Shown in pieces: positions 37,569 through 45,658 of a stretch of 64,000 nt of DNA. The notes beneath the pieces were generated by a model. The model was given only the letters and a program-made list of their open reading frames with translations, searched no databases and had not been told where the DNA came from. The DNA comes from Burkholderia sp. PAMC 26561 (GTDB lineage Bacteria > Pseudomonadota > Gammaproteobacteria > Burkholderiales > Burkholderiaceae). Positions within the stretch are counted from its first letter, which is position 1, and each line of letters starts with the position of its first letter. The DNA is taken from the NCBI RefSeq assembly GCF_001557535.2, contig NZ_CP014306.1, forward strand, positions 3,162,001 through 3,226,000, in the 5' to 3' direction. The position numbers were made by a program, and so were the translations under genes.

Positions 37569-38860
37569 ACGCCCCGGTGCAGGCCGCTGTTTTGACAGCG
37601 AACGCCGACCGGGCTGCAGTCGCCGCGGCGCAGATCGTGGAGGAAGTCCGGCAGGCATCGGCCGAACCTTCCTGGCTTGCCGCCACCCGGCGGGTCGCGC
37701 AGGTCGCGGCGCAGCATGCGGCAGCAGTCGATCGCGAGGCACGCTTCCCCGTAGAGGCGTTCGAAGCCATGCGCCGCGAACGGCTTTTGTCGGCGATGGT
37801 TCCGGCGGAACTCGGCGGTGCCGGCCTGACGCTCTCCGAAGTCGCGTGCATTTGTGAAACGTTGGCGCATGCGTGTTCGTCGACGGCAATGGTCTACGCG
37901 ATGCATCAAAGCCAGGTGGCGTGCCTGTCCGATCAGGGCAACGACGTCCCCTGGATTCGCCAGATGATCGCCCGCATGATCGATGAACAATGGCTGCTGG
38001 CGTCGGCAACGTCGGAGGAAACGATCGGCGGCAACATGCGCACCAGCGCCTGTGCGGTCGAATTGACCGATGGTGCGTTTCGCATCGAAAAGCTTGCTCC
38101 GACCATTTCATATGGCGCGCACGCCGACTGCATCCTGGTCACCGCGCGCCGCAGTGCCGAGGCAAGCGCGTCGGACCAGGTGCTGATCGTGGCGCCGCGC
38201 GACACCCTCGTGCTGGAAAAGCGCGGCGGCTGGGATTCGCTCGGCATGCGCGGAACCTGCAGCGAAGCTTTCCGTCTGATCGCGACGGGCCGCGCCGAGC
38301 AGATCCTGCCCGTGCCGTTCGCCCAGGTCGCGGACCAGACCATGCTGCCGGTGTCGCACACGCTCTGGGCCGCGGTCTGGGTGGGCATCACGTCCGACGC
38401 CGTGAACCGCGCGCATCAGTTTTTCCGCACGCAGGCACGCGGCAAGCCGGGTGCGCTGCCGCCATCGGCGGGACGGCTGGCCAATGCGGTTGCGCAGTTG
38501 CGCATGATGCAGGCACGTCTGAAGGACGCACTGGACGCCGCCAGCGTCGCATCGTCCGAACGCGTGGCGCGCGATGCACGTGAAGCGTGTGACTTCGATA
38601 CGCCGCTTGGCGCGTCGTTGAGCCTGGCATCGGACATGAATACGCTCAAGCTGAGCATTTCGTCCGCAGCGCTCGAAGTCGTGCAGGAAACGCTGATGAT
38701 CTGCGGCATGGCAGGATACAAAAACAACACTGAATATAGCGTCGGGCGTCATCTGCGCGATCTTTTTTCCGCGCCGCTGATGATCAGCAACGACCGCATC
38801 CAATTGAACACGGCGAATCTGCTGCTCGCGCAGCGCACGCCGGCTACGGGGAGAATCTAG
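37565..38860 (+). CDS. Acyl-CoA dehydrogenase-like flavoprotein
   Basis: 431 residues, ACAD superfamily. N-terminal helical domain (FPVEAFEAMRRERLLSAMVP, AELGGAGLTLSEVACICETL, HACSSTAMVYAMHQSQVA), a beta domain with the flavin-binding region around TSEETIGGNMRTSACAVE, and a C-terminal helical domain. The usual C-terminal motif ending in YEGT, with the catalytic Glu of classical enzymes, is replaced by MISNDRIQL (about 406-414), so the catalytic base is absent there. It is coupled to the carrier-protein gene and 3 bases before the ligase. It may act on an aminoacyl group bound to the carrier; the reaction is inference. Confidence 0.88.
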   Translation: MNAPVQAAVLTANADRAAVAAAQIVEEVRQASAEPSWLAATRRVAQVAAQHAAAVDREARFPVEAFEAMRRERLLSAMVPAELGGAGLTLSEVACICETLAHACSSTAMVYAMHQSQVACLSDQGNDVPWIRQMIARMIDEQWLLASATSEETIGGNMRTSACAVELTDGAFRIEKLAPTISYGAHADCILVTARRSAEASASDQVLIVAPRDTLVLEKRGGWDSLGMRGTCSEAFRLIATGRAEQILPVPFAQVADQTMLPVSHTLWAAVWVGITSDAVNRAHQFFRTQARGKPGALPPSAGRLANAVAQLRMMQARLKDALDAASVASSERVARDAREACDFDTPLGASLSLASDMNTLKLSISSAALEVVQETLMICGMAGYKNNTEYSVGRHLRDLFSAPLMISNDRIQLNTANLLLAQRTPATGRI

Positions 38861-38863
38861 GAC

Positions 38864-39898
38864 ATGAACACGCTCACGGATAACGCGGCCATTGAAGCCG
38901 CCAGCGCAACGAACACCTACAACGCTTCGGATGTGACGCTGCGAGCGCGCATGATCGAAGCGGGGATCCTGATTGAAACCGGTGAAGACGGCCTGTACGG
39001 ACGCAGCCACGTGTTCGAGGATGTGATCGAACGCCTGAACAACGCCATTTCGCTGCTGGGCGCGGATCAGGAAGCCGAAGTGCTGCGTTTCCCGCCGGCC
39101 ATGCGCCGCCACGACTTCGAAGACAGCGAGTATCTGAAGAGCTTCCCTGACCTTGCCGGCACGATCCACTCGTTCCAGGGCAACGACCGCGGTCATCACA
39201 GGCTGCTCGCGGCGCTCGAAAAGACGGTTTCAGTCGGCGAAGAAGAACGTACAGACGAATGGATGGACCAGCAAAAGCCCACGCGCCTCGTGCTCACGCC
39301 GGCCGCCTGCTATCCGATCTACCCGGTGGTCGCCAAGCGCGGTGCGCTCGCTGAAGACGGCGCAACGGTCGACGTATTCGCGTACTGCTTCCGTCACGAA
39401 CCGTCTATCGATCCGAGCCGCATGCAGATGTTCCGCATGCGCGAATACGTGCGTTTCGGCAGCCCGGAGCAAGTCATGGCGTTCCGCCAGAAGTGGATCG
39501 AGCGTGGTTCGCTGCTCGTGAACCTGCTCGGCCTGCCGTTCGAAATCGATCTGGCCAACGATCCGTTCTTCGGTCGCGGCGGCAAGATCGTGGCCGACAG
39601 CCAGCGCGCGCAGCAACTCAAATTCGAATTGCTGATTCCGGTTGCGACGCCCGACCGTCCTACCGCATGCCTGTCGTTCAACTATCACATGGAACACTTC
39701 GGCGAAATCTGGAAGATCGCCCAGGCAGACGGCGAAGTGGCGCACACAGCGTGCGTGGGCTTCGGCATGGAGCGCACCACGCTCGCCCTCTTCCGCCATC
39801 ACGGTCTGGACGTCAAGGCGTGGCCGGCTGAAGTGCGCGATTTCCTCTGGGGCGATACGCAATCACGCATCAAGACCGGACTCGAGGCACTTTCATGA
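38864..39898 (+). CDS. Amino acid:[carrier protein] ligase (seryl-tRNA synthetase homologue)
   Basis: 344 residues, class II synthetase catalytic core without a tRNA-binding arm. Motif 2 is seen as CFRHEP at about 175-180, followed by FRMREYVRFG, and motif 3 as GFGMERT at 299-305. C149, E194 and C297 fall where characterised homologues bind the active-site Zn that holds the amino acid. Those enzymes (Bradyrhizobium, Agrobacterium) activate small amino acids such as Gly or Ala with ATP and load them on the phosphopantetheine of a dedicated carrier protein instead of tRNA. The carrier gene lies 1.3 kb upstream in the same operon. Which amino acid is used cannot be read from sequence. Confidence 0.93.
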   Translation: MNTLTDNAAIEAASATNTYNASDVTLRARMIEAGILIETGEDGLYGRSHVFEDVIERLNNAISLLGADQEAEVLRFPPAMRRHDFEDSEYLKSFPDLAGTIHSFQGNDRGHHRLLAALEKTVSVGEEERTDEWMDQQKPTRLVLTPAACYPIYPVVAKRGALAEDGATVDVFAYCFRHEPSIDPSRMQMFRMREYVRFGSPEQVMAFRQKWIERGSLLVNLLGLPFEIDLANDPFFGRGGKIVADSQRAQQLKFELLIPVATPDRPTACLSFNYHMEHFGEIWKIAQADGEVAHTACVGFGMERTTLALFRHHGLDVKAWPAEVRDFLWGDTQSRIKTGLEALS

Positions 39899-40932
39899 CA
39901 GCCGTTCACACAAGCGGCGCGGCAGATTCGAATCGCGAGCGTGCCCGGGTAATTCAATTGCTTCCGCAGCATATGCGCGTACGTAAGCACCAGTCGCACT
40001 CGCTGCATCAGGGCGATCGCGTCTGGGCGGAAACGAACTGCTACGTCGACTTGTGGATTGAGTTGCTGCACGGCTACGGGCTCGACCCGCGCGCCGCGCT
40101 CGGCTTCACTGTCATGCAGGACTTCGAGGGGGACCAGTTCACGTTCTTCAAGTTTCCTCTCGAAGACCTCTACACGCTTTATGGCATGCAGGTGCAGGAA
40201 CTCGCAATCTACGATTCACTCGAGGACCGCATTCGTACGCAAACCCAGCGCGGGCATACCGTGCTGGCTGAAGTCGACGCGTTTTATCTGCCCGATACCC
40301 GTGCGACTTCGTACCAGCAGCAGCATACGAAGACGACCATCGGCGTGGATTTCATCGATCCGCGTTCGCGCCGGCTCGGTTATTTCCACAACACCGGTTA
40401 TTACGTGCTGGACGGCGAGGACTACCAAGGCGTGTTCCGGCAGCTTCCTGAATTCGCGGACCGCCCCGAGATCCTGTTTCCGTACGTGGAGTTCTGCAAG
40501 CGCGCACGGCCGGCGCTGAGCGGCACGGCGCTCGCGGAGGCATCGGCGGATTTGCTGGTCGCGCATTTGCAGCGCCGCCCGGCGCGCAATCCGATCACGC
40601 AATGGCGTGCGGCATTTCCCGAGCACCTGGAGATGCTCGTCGAGCGCGGAGAAAGCGCTTTTCATCTCTACACATTCAACGTGATGCGGCAACTGGGATC
40701 GAACTTCGAGTTCCTTTCGCGTTATCTCGTGTGGATGCGGGAACGTGGTTTCGCGATTCCGGACGCCATGCCGACCGCGGCGCAACGGATCGCGACCGAA
40801 TCGATGGTCATGCAGTTCCGGCTCGTCCGCGCAATTACGCGCGGACGCCGCGACCCGTGCCACGAGTGTTTCGATGTGCTCGAAGAGTCCTACGATCAGG
40901 TCATTGGACCGCTTGCCGCACTGATTCGCTAA
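39895..40932 (+). CDS. DUF1839 family protein
   Basis: 345 residues, overlapping the ligase stop by 4 bases (ATGA). The strongest conserved part is at about 30-110: HQSHSLHQGDRVWAETNCYV, then FTVMQDFEGDQFTFFKFPLE. C49 in the NCYVD motif and nearby His (H32, H35, H38) are possible catalytic residues. The layout of a Cys followed by DLWIELLHGYGLDP resembles the N-terminal domain of BtrH, which transfers an aminoacyl group from a carrier protein to a sugar amine. That likeness is my reading, not a proven homology. The rest is helical. The job suggested by context is acyl transfer from the carrier protein. Confidence 0.9.
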   Translation: MTAVHTSGAADSNRERARVIQLLPQHMRVRKHQSHSLHQGDRVWAETNCYVDLWIELLHGYGLDPRAALGFTVMQDFEGDQFTFFKFPLEDLYTLYGMQVQELAIYDSLEDRIRTQTQRGHTVLAEVDAFYLPDTRATSYQQQHTKTTIGVDFIDPRSRRLGYFHNTGYYVLDGEDYQGVFRQLPEFADRPEILFPYVEFCKRARPALSGTALAEASADLLVAHLQRRPARNPITQWRAAFPEHLEMLVERGESAFHLYTFNVMRQLGSNFEFLSRYLVWMRERGFAIPDAMPTAAQRIATESMVMQFRLVRAITRGRRDPCHECFDVLEESYDQVIGPLAALIR

Positions 40933-41056
40933 CAGGTTTTCACAAGCCGGTGCCGCGGCCTGATACGCCAACAGGTCGCGCCGCGTTCCGGCTGGACACA
41001 CTATAAAAAGAAGGCCGTCCCGATATGGCCTTCGATAGTCATACGGGGAAATAACC

Positions 41057-43651
41057 ATGCGCGTCATAACGCCTGGCGTACTCACGCCTTGCTCGTCCAC
41101 GCCCGCCGAGCCCACGCCGGCCGTCCGCACGCCGGCCTCCTATCTCCCACAACGCTTGTCCGAAGGCTGGCAGTGCATCAGCACGCCGGCAGGTGCATAT
41201 GCAACGCCGGCCGAACTGCCCTCCACCGACAACACCGCACACTGGATCGACGCACCCGTGCCCGGCACGGTTGCGTCGGCATGGAGAGCAGCCGGCAAAC
41301 TCGATATGGAGTCGCCTCCGGCTTTCGCTTTCGATGACCACTGGTATCGATTGGTCTTGTCGGGACATGGCGCGCGCCGCGTGCGCCTGAACGGACTTGC
41401 AACAATTTGCGAAGTCTGGCTCGACGATACAAAATTGCTCGATACGGATTCGATGTTCGAAGCGCACGACATCGATATCAATCTCGATGGTCACGCAACG
41501 CTGTACCTGTGCTTTCGCTCGCTCACCGCCGCACTCGGCGCAAAGCGGGGACGTGCGCGCTGGCGCCCGAGGCTCGCGCAGCCCGCGACATTGCGCAATG
41601 TCCGCACGACGCTGCTTGGCCACATGCCCGGTTGGTGCCCTTCCGTGCAAGCCGCCGGACCGTGGCGCGCGGTGCAATTGCTGGGTGAATCGGCTACGTC
41701 GATTGATCGCGTGGATCTGCAATCGAGCCTCGATGGCGACGATGGCATCGTGCACTTAACCATTCGCTTCGTGCATCCGCAGGCGTATCAAGCCGCGCGT
41801 GTCATGTGCAGGGACTCGGCGATCACGCTGCAATGGCAGGATGCGCAAACGATCAGCGGCACCTTGCGCGTGCCCGATGTTCCGCGCTGGTGGCCGCATA
41901 CGCATGGCGATCCGGCCTTGCACGAGGTCACGCTCGAGTTCGCGAATCTCGATGCCATTTCCCTTGGCCGTATCGGCTTCAGGGAGATCACGGTGGACCG
42001 CGGACCCGCAGGCGATGGCTTTCAGCTCGTCATCAACGGTGTACCTGTGTTCGCGCGCGGCGCGTGCTGGACGACCGCAGATCTCGTGTCCCTCGACACG
42101 TCGGCTGAACAGGCGCAAACGTTTTTCCGGCTTGCGCGCGATGCTGGCATGAACATGTTGCGAGTGGGTGGCACCATGCTTTACGAGTCCGATGCGTTCT
42201 ATGCTTTGGCCGATGAACACGGACTCCTCATCTGGCAGGACTTCGCGTTCGCTAATTTCGATTACCCGACCGATCCGGCCTTTAAAGCCAGTGTTCAGCG
42301 CGAGGCAGAACAGTTTTTATCAAGAACGCAACGCTTTGCGTCGCTTGCCGTCCTGTGCGGTGGAAGCGAAGCCGACCAGCAAGCGGCCATGCTCGGACTG
42401 CCGCCGGCAATGCGCACGCAAACGTTGTTCACGCAGCAATTGCCTTCCATCTGCGCGGCGAAGCGCCCTGATGTGCCTTATGTCGTCAACTCGCCGAGTA
42501 TCCCGGCATCCGATGACAGCGAGAACGCCTGGCCCTTCGCCACACGTGCAGGCATCACCCATTACTACGGCGTGGGTGCGTACCAGCGGCCACTCGATGA
42601 CGCACGACGCGCAAACGTTCGTTTCGCAAGCGAGTGCCTCGCGTTCGCCAACGTTCCCGACGATGTCGCGCTCAACGCGGTGCCGCTTGCATCGATGCCG
42701 CACCAGCCGCGCTGGAAGGCCGCCGTACCGCGTGATCCGGGCGCAAGCTGGGATTTCGACGACGTCCGCGAACACTACCTGCGCACGCTCTATTCGGTCG
42801 ATCCACTGCGTCTGCGCTATGAAGACCCGGAGCGGTATCTGGCCTTGTCGCGAGCCGTGGTCGCCGAAGTGATGGTCGAAGTCTTCTCGGAATGGCGCCG
42901 GCAAGGATCGTCATGCGCGGGCGGGATCGTGTGGCAGTTGCAGGACATCAGGGCGGGCGCCGGCTGGGGCTTGATCGATGCCCTGGGCACGCCCAAAAGT
43001 GCGCTACACGGCCTCGCACACGTTTTACGTCCCGTAACGGCGCTCATCACCGACGAAGGCCTTGACGGGCTCGATATCCATCTCATCAACGAAACGGCGA
43101 CGCCGATCAATGCGCATCTCGAACTCGTGTGTCTTCGCGACGGCGCCACGAAGGTTGCGAGCGCCTCGCGGGACGTAACGCTTTCGCCCCGCAGTAATAC
43201 ACGCCTGCAGGCATCCGATGTCCTCGGCCAGTTCTTCGACTTTACCTACGCGTATCGATTCGGCCCGCGCGCCCATGAAGCGACCGTCATCACCTTGCGA
43301 GACAAGGCGACCGGTACCGTGCTGTCGGAAGCATTCCACTTCCCCGAGCGAGAACTGGCGCAACGCCACGACCTCGGCTTCGAAGTACGTCTTGAACACG
43401 ACGCGCAGGGCGAATGGGCGCTCGTGATGCACGCCAAACGTTTGGCACGATGGGTACATGTAGTCGATCCGCACTATCGCGCACGCGATGAATGGTTCCA
43501 TCTCGCGCCCGGTGTCGAGCGTCGAATCGCCCTCGTTGCTCGTGAACGAAACACTTTGCATACGCCGCAAGGCGAGGTTCGTGCGCTGAACGCAACGTTT
43601 TCAGTTCAGTACCAGCGCATGCAACGCGCGTTGTCTGCAAGGGCTGCATAA
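41057..43651 (+). CDS. Glycoside hydrolase family 2 protein, beta-mannosidase-like
   Basis: 864 residues. N-terminal jelly-roll sugar-binding domain (about 60-200), immunoglobulin-like domain, and TIM barrel (about 330-600). The candidate acid/base is E438 in CGGSEAD and the nucleophile E526 in FASECLAF, about 88 residues apart as in family 2 mannosidases, although the usual Asn before the acid/base is Ser. No signal peptide is visible. The first ~35 residues contain five Thr-Pro steps (TPGVLTPCSSTPAEPTPAVR, then TPASYLP). It sits 124 bases after the DUF1839 gene and may trim a mannose-containing intermediate or product. Confidence 0.85.
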   Translation: MRVITPGVLTPCSSTPAEPTPAVRTPASYLPQRLSEGWQCISTPAGAYATPAELPSTDNTAHWIDAPVPGTVASAWRAAGKLDMESPPAFAFDDHWYRLVLSGHGARRVRLNGLATICEVWLDDTKLLDTDSMFEAHDIDINLDGHATLYLCFRSLTAALGAKRGRARWRPRLAQPATLRNVRTTLLGHMPGWCPSVQAAGPWRAVQLLGESATSIDRVDLQSSLDGDDGIVHLTIRFVHPQAYQAARVMCRDSAITLQWQDAQTISGTLRVPDVPRWWPHTHGDPALHEVTLEFANLDAISLGRIGFREITVDRGPAGDGFQLVINGVPVFARGACWTTADLVSLDTSAEQAQTFFRLARDAGMNMLRVGGTMLYESDAFYALADEHGLLIWQDFAFANFDYPTDPAFKASVQREAEQFLSRTQRFASLAVLCGGSEADQQAAMLGLPPAMRTQTLFTQQLPSICAAKRPDVPYVVNSPSIPASDDSENAWPFATRAGITHYYGVGAYQRPLDDARRANVRFASECLAFANVPDDVALNAVPLASMPHQPRWKAAVPRDPGASWDFDDVREHYLRTLYSVDPLRLRYEDPERYLALSRAVVAEVMVEVFSEWRRQGSSCAGGIVWQLQDIRAGAGWGLIDALGTPKSALHGLAHVLRPVTALITDEGLDGLDIHLINETATPINAHLELVCLRDGATKVASASRDVTLSPRSNTRLQASDVLGQFFDFTYAYRFGPRAHEATVITLRDKATGTVLSEAFHFPERELAQRHDLGFEVRLEHDAQGEWALVMHAKRLARWVHVVDPHYRARDEWFHLAPGVERRIALVARERNTLHTPQGEVRALNATFSVQYQRMQRALSARAA

Positions 43652-44196
43652 GCCCTGCGCGCCCTTGCAGGTGTGTCAAGCGGGCGTCGGCGGCACTTGC
43701 GTTCGTTAGCACACGCAGATCGTGGAACAGTTCTGAATCATTTTTTAAACAACCGATGAATGCCTGTTAAAGCATTCGCGGTTCGTGCGCCAGATGCCCG
43801 TTTTGTGGTCAGGAATGAAACGTGGACAGGCCACCAGTAAGGCATTGCGCAGACGAAAGGGTGCGTTGCATCAATCAAGGTGGAAGTCCGGGTCAAACAG
43901 GGCTGCTGTTCAAGAGTGAAACAAAAACATCCATCTGCAGATTTGCCGCTGGCACCCGCCACGCACGACCCCATGATGGCATTGAGATTGACCATCGCTG
44001 GCACGGTCCTCGCTAAATGAGTTGCGCAACGCGGTAACGTCGAAAAAACAAACCAACTAAACGACGATGCTGCGCTGCTTACGGGGCTGGTCGCGAACCG
44101 TTTCGATGAATGCCGTCAGATGCACTCACGGATCGTTTCGCTGGCCGGTAAATAAAAAGTAAGGCGCAATGCGCACAGTCACGAGAGAAGAACATC
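43652..44196. other. Intergenic region before the Crp/Fnr-type regulator
   Basis: A 545-base gap. Short frames exist on both strands but have poor composition and no ribosome-binding sites. It contains a weak hairpin just after the GH2 stop (CCTGC/GCAGG near 43654-43672), an inverted repeat GAATGC/GCATTC at 43758-43777, and near its end GCGCAATGCGC, a short palindrome about 27 bases before the regulator start. The region probably carries regulator promoter elements. Confidence 0.45.
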
Positions 44197-44934
44197 ATGC
44201 TGACCCTTCAGTCCGACCTGCACGGCAATCATCTGTTGGGTGCGCTTCCCGCGCACGAATGGCAAGCTCTTACACCTCACCTTGAACTGGTTCAGCTTCG
44301 CACCGATCAATTGCTGTGCGATTCGGGTCAGCGTATTCATCACGTGTACTTCCCCACCACCGCCATCATCTCCCTGCTTCACACGATGGAAGACGGCGGT
44401 TCAGTCGAGATCGCAGCAGTCGGCCGTGAAGGCATGACCGGCGTGCCCGTTCTGACTGGCGGTGAAACCATGCCGACGCGCGTCCAGGTGCAATGCCCGG
44501 GCTTCGCTTATCGCATGAGCGCATCTGCTTTGCGCGAACAGTTCGGCCGCTCGGATTTCCTGCGCCGCCTGATGCTGCTTTATATGCAAGCCCTGCTCAC
44601 GCAAGTGGCGCAAACGGCTGCATGCAATCGTCACCACTCGCTCAACAAGCAACTGTGCCGCTGGCTCCTGATCGAAATCGACCGCACTTCTTCGAACCAG
44701 CTTCAAGTCACTCAGCAACTGATTGCCGACATGCTTGGCGTACGCCGTGAAGGTGTGACCGAAGCCGCAGGCAAGCTGCATGATGCAGGACTGATTCATC
44801 ACAGCCGTGGTTGCATCAAGGTGCTGGATCGCGAAGGCCTCGAAGCGCGCGCATGCGAATGCTACGGCATCGTCAAGCGTGAATTCGACCGGCTGCTCCC
44901 GCGTCTGCGCCAGGCTGCCGAAGAAGTTCATTGA
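44197..44934 (+). CDS. Crp/Fnr-family transcriptional regulator
   Basis: 245 residues. N-terminal cyclic-nucleotide-binding fold (FPTTAIISLLHTMEDGGSVE, then IAAVGREGMTGVPVLTGGE). C-terminal Crp_2 winged helix at about 150-225 with LQVTQQLIADMLGVRREGVTE as the helix-turn-helix. The Arg and Ser residues that bind cAMP in Crp are not evident, and no Fnr-type N-terminal Cys cluster is present, so the signal is unknown. GAGAAGAAC precedes the start. It lies directly upstream of wza-wzc and is a good candidate to regulate exopolysaccharide export. Confidence 0.9.
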   Translation: MLTLQSDLHGNHLLGALPAHEWQALTPHLELVQLRTDQLLCDSGQRIHHVYFPTTAIISLLHTMEDGGSVEIAAVGREGMTGVPVLTGGETMPTRVQVQCPGFAYRMSASALREQFGRSDFLRRLMLLYMQALLTQVAQTAACNRHHSLNKQLCRWLLIEIDRTSSNQLQVTQQLIADMLGVRREGVTEAAGKLHDAGLIHHSRGCIKVLDREGLEARACECYGIVKREFDRLLPRLRQAAEEVH

Positions 44935-45658
44935 ATCCGCGGACCATGCGATCAGTGTGAGCGTCACGCAAGTCAGGTCATGGCCTGCCGCGCGCCCTCC
45001 TCTTCCCGCAGTCACAGGTTCAACGTGTCGACATTTGCGTACGCATTAAGCTGCGATCATGCGTTTCATAAAAACATAATCATGCTTTCGATATTTATTG
45101 CATCGAACGGATTTTGCACGCGTGTGGTGGTCGGATCGCGTTAATCGCCGCGCAGTTTTAAAAAGTGGTTTTGATTTGAAGCATTACATGTCAAGGGGTC
45201 ACGGCGCTATTTGTGTGAACTAAGACGCCCACGTGCGGAAACGCACTTACCGGCCCTGCCGGAAACGCCACGATGTCACATCGAACGGCCAGAAGCGCGC
45301 CTCGACCATCGCATCACCGCGAGTCAGTGCAAGCAGCCGCAAAGATGAAGCGAAGCAACGTAGCCAATAACAGTTTTCAAAGAGGCGCAGCGGTCTCCTG
45401 CCATGCGTCTTTCAACCTGCAGTTCTTCCTGTGTGAACACCCGCCAGATTCTCAAGGCAGGGAGCGTTAGCTGTTGTTTCGAGTGGCTGCTGCGAATGGG
45501 TGGACCGGGGAGAAACCCGTTCGCAGCGAAACCCGGATGACGCTATCAAGGCGCTTACGTCATGCACAGGAAGGACTACCTACGCGCACTGCGCGTTGAC
45601 GGTCAGGAGACTTTGCGCTGGGGACATTCAGCGTATCCGTAACGCGAGGACCACTAAT
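44935..45658. other. Long leader region of wza with a strong hairpin and ops-like element
   Basis: A 724-base region with no convincing gene. Around 45456-45476 the sequence GGCAGGGAGCGTTAGCTGTT resembles the JUMPstart/ops element of polysaccharide operons (ops core GGCGGTAGCGT, here with one insertion and one change). A 13-bp hairpin with one G-U pair follows at 45489-45527 (arms GCTGCGAATGGGT and ACCCGTTCGCAGC, loop 13). No T-run follows, so this is not an ordinary terminator. The position 130 bases before wza suggests control in the leader RNA. Confidence 0.5.

Noticed and set aside
43738..44016. Short frames on both strands in the gap before the Crp-type regulator
   Set aside because: Poor codon bias, no ribosome-binding sites and mutual overlap. 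I treat the region as non-coding.
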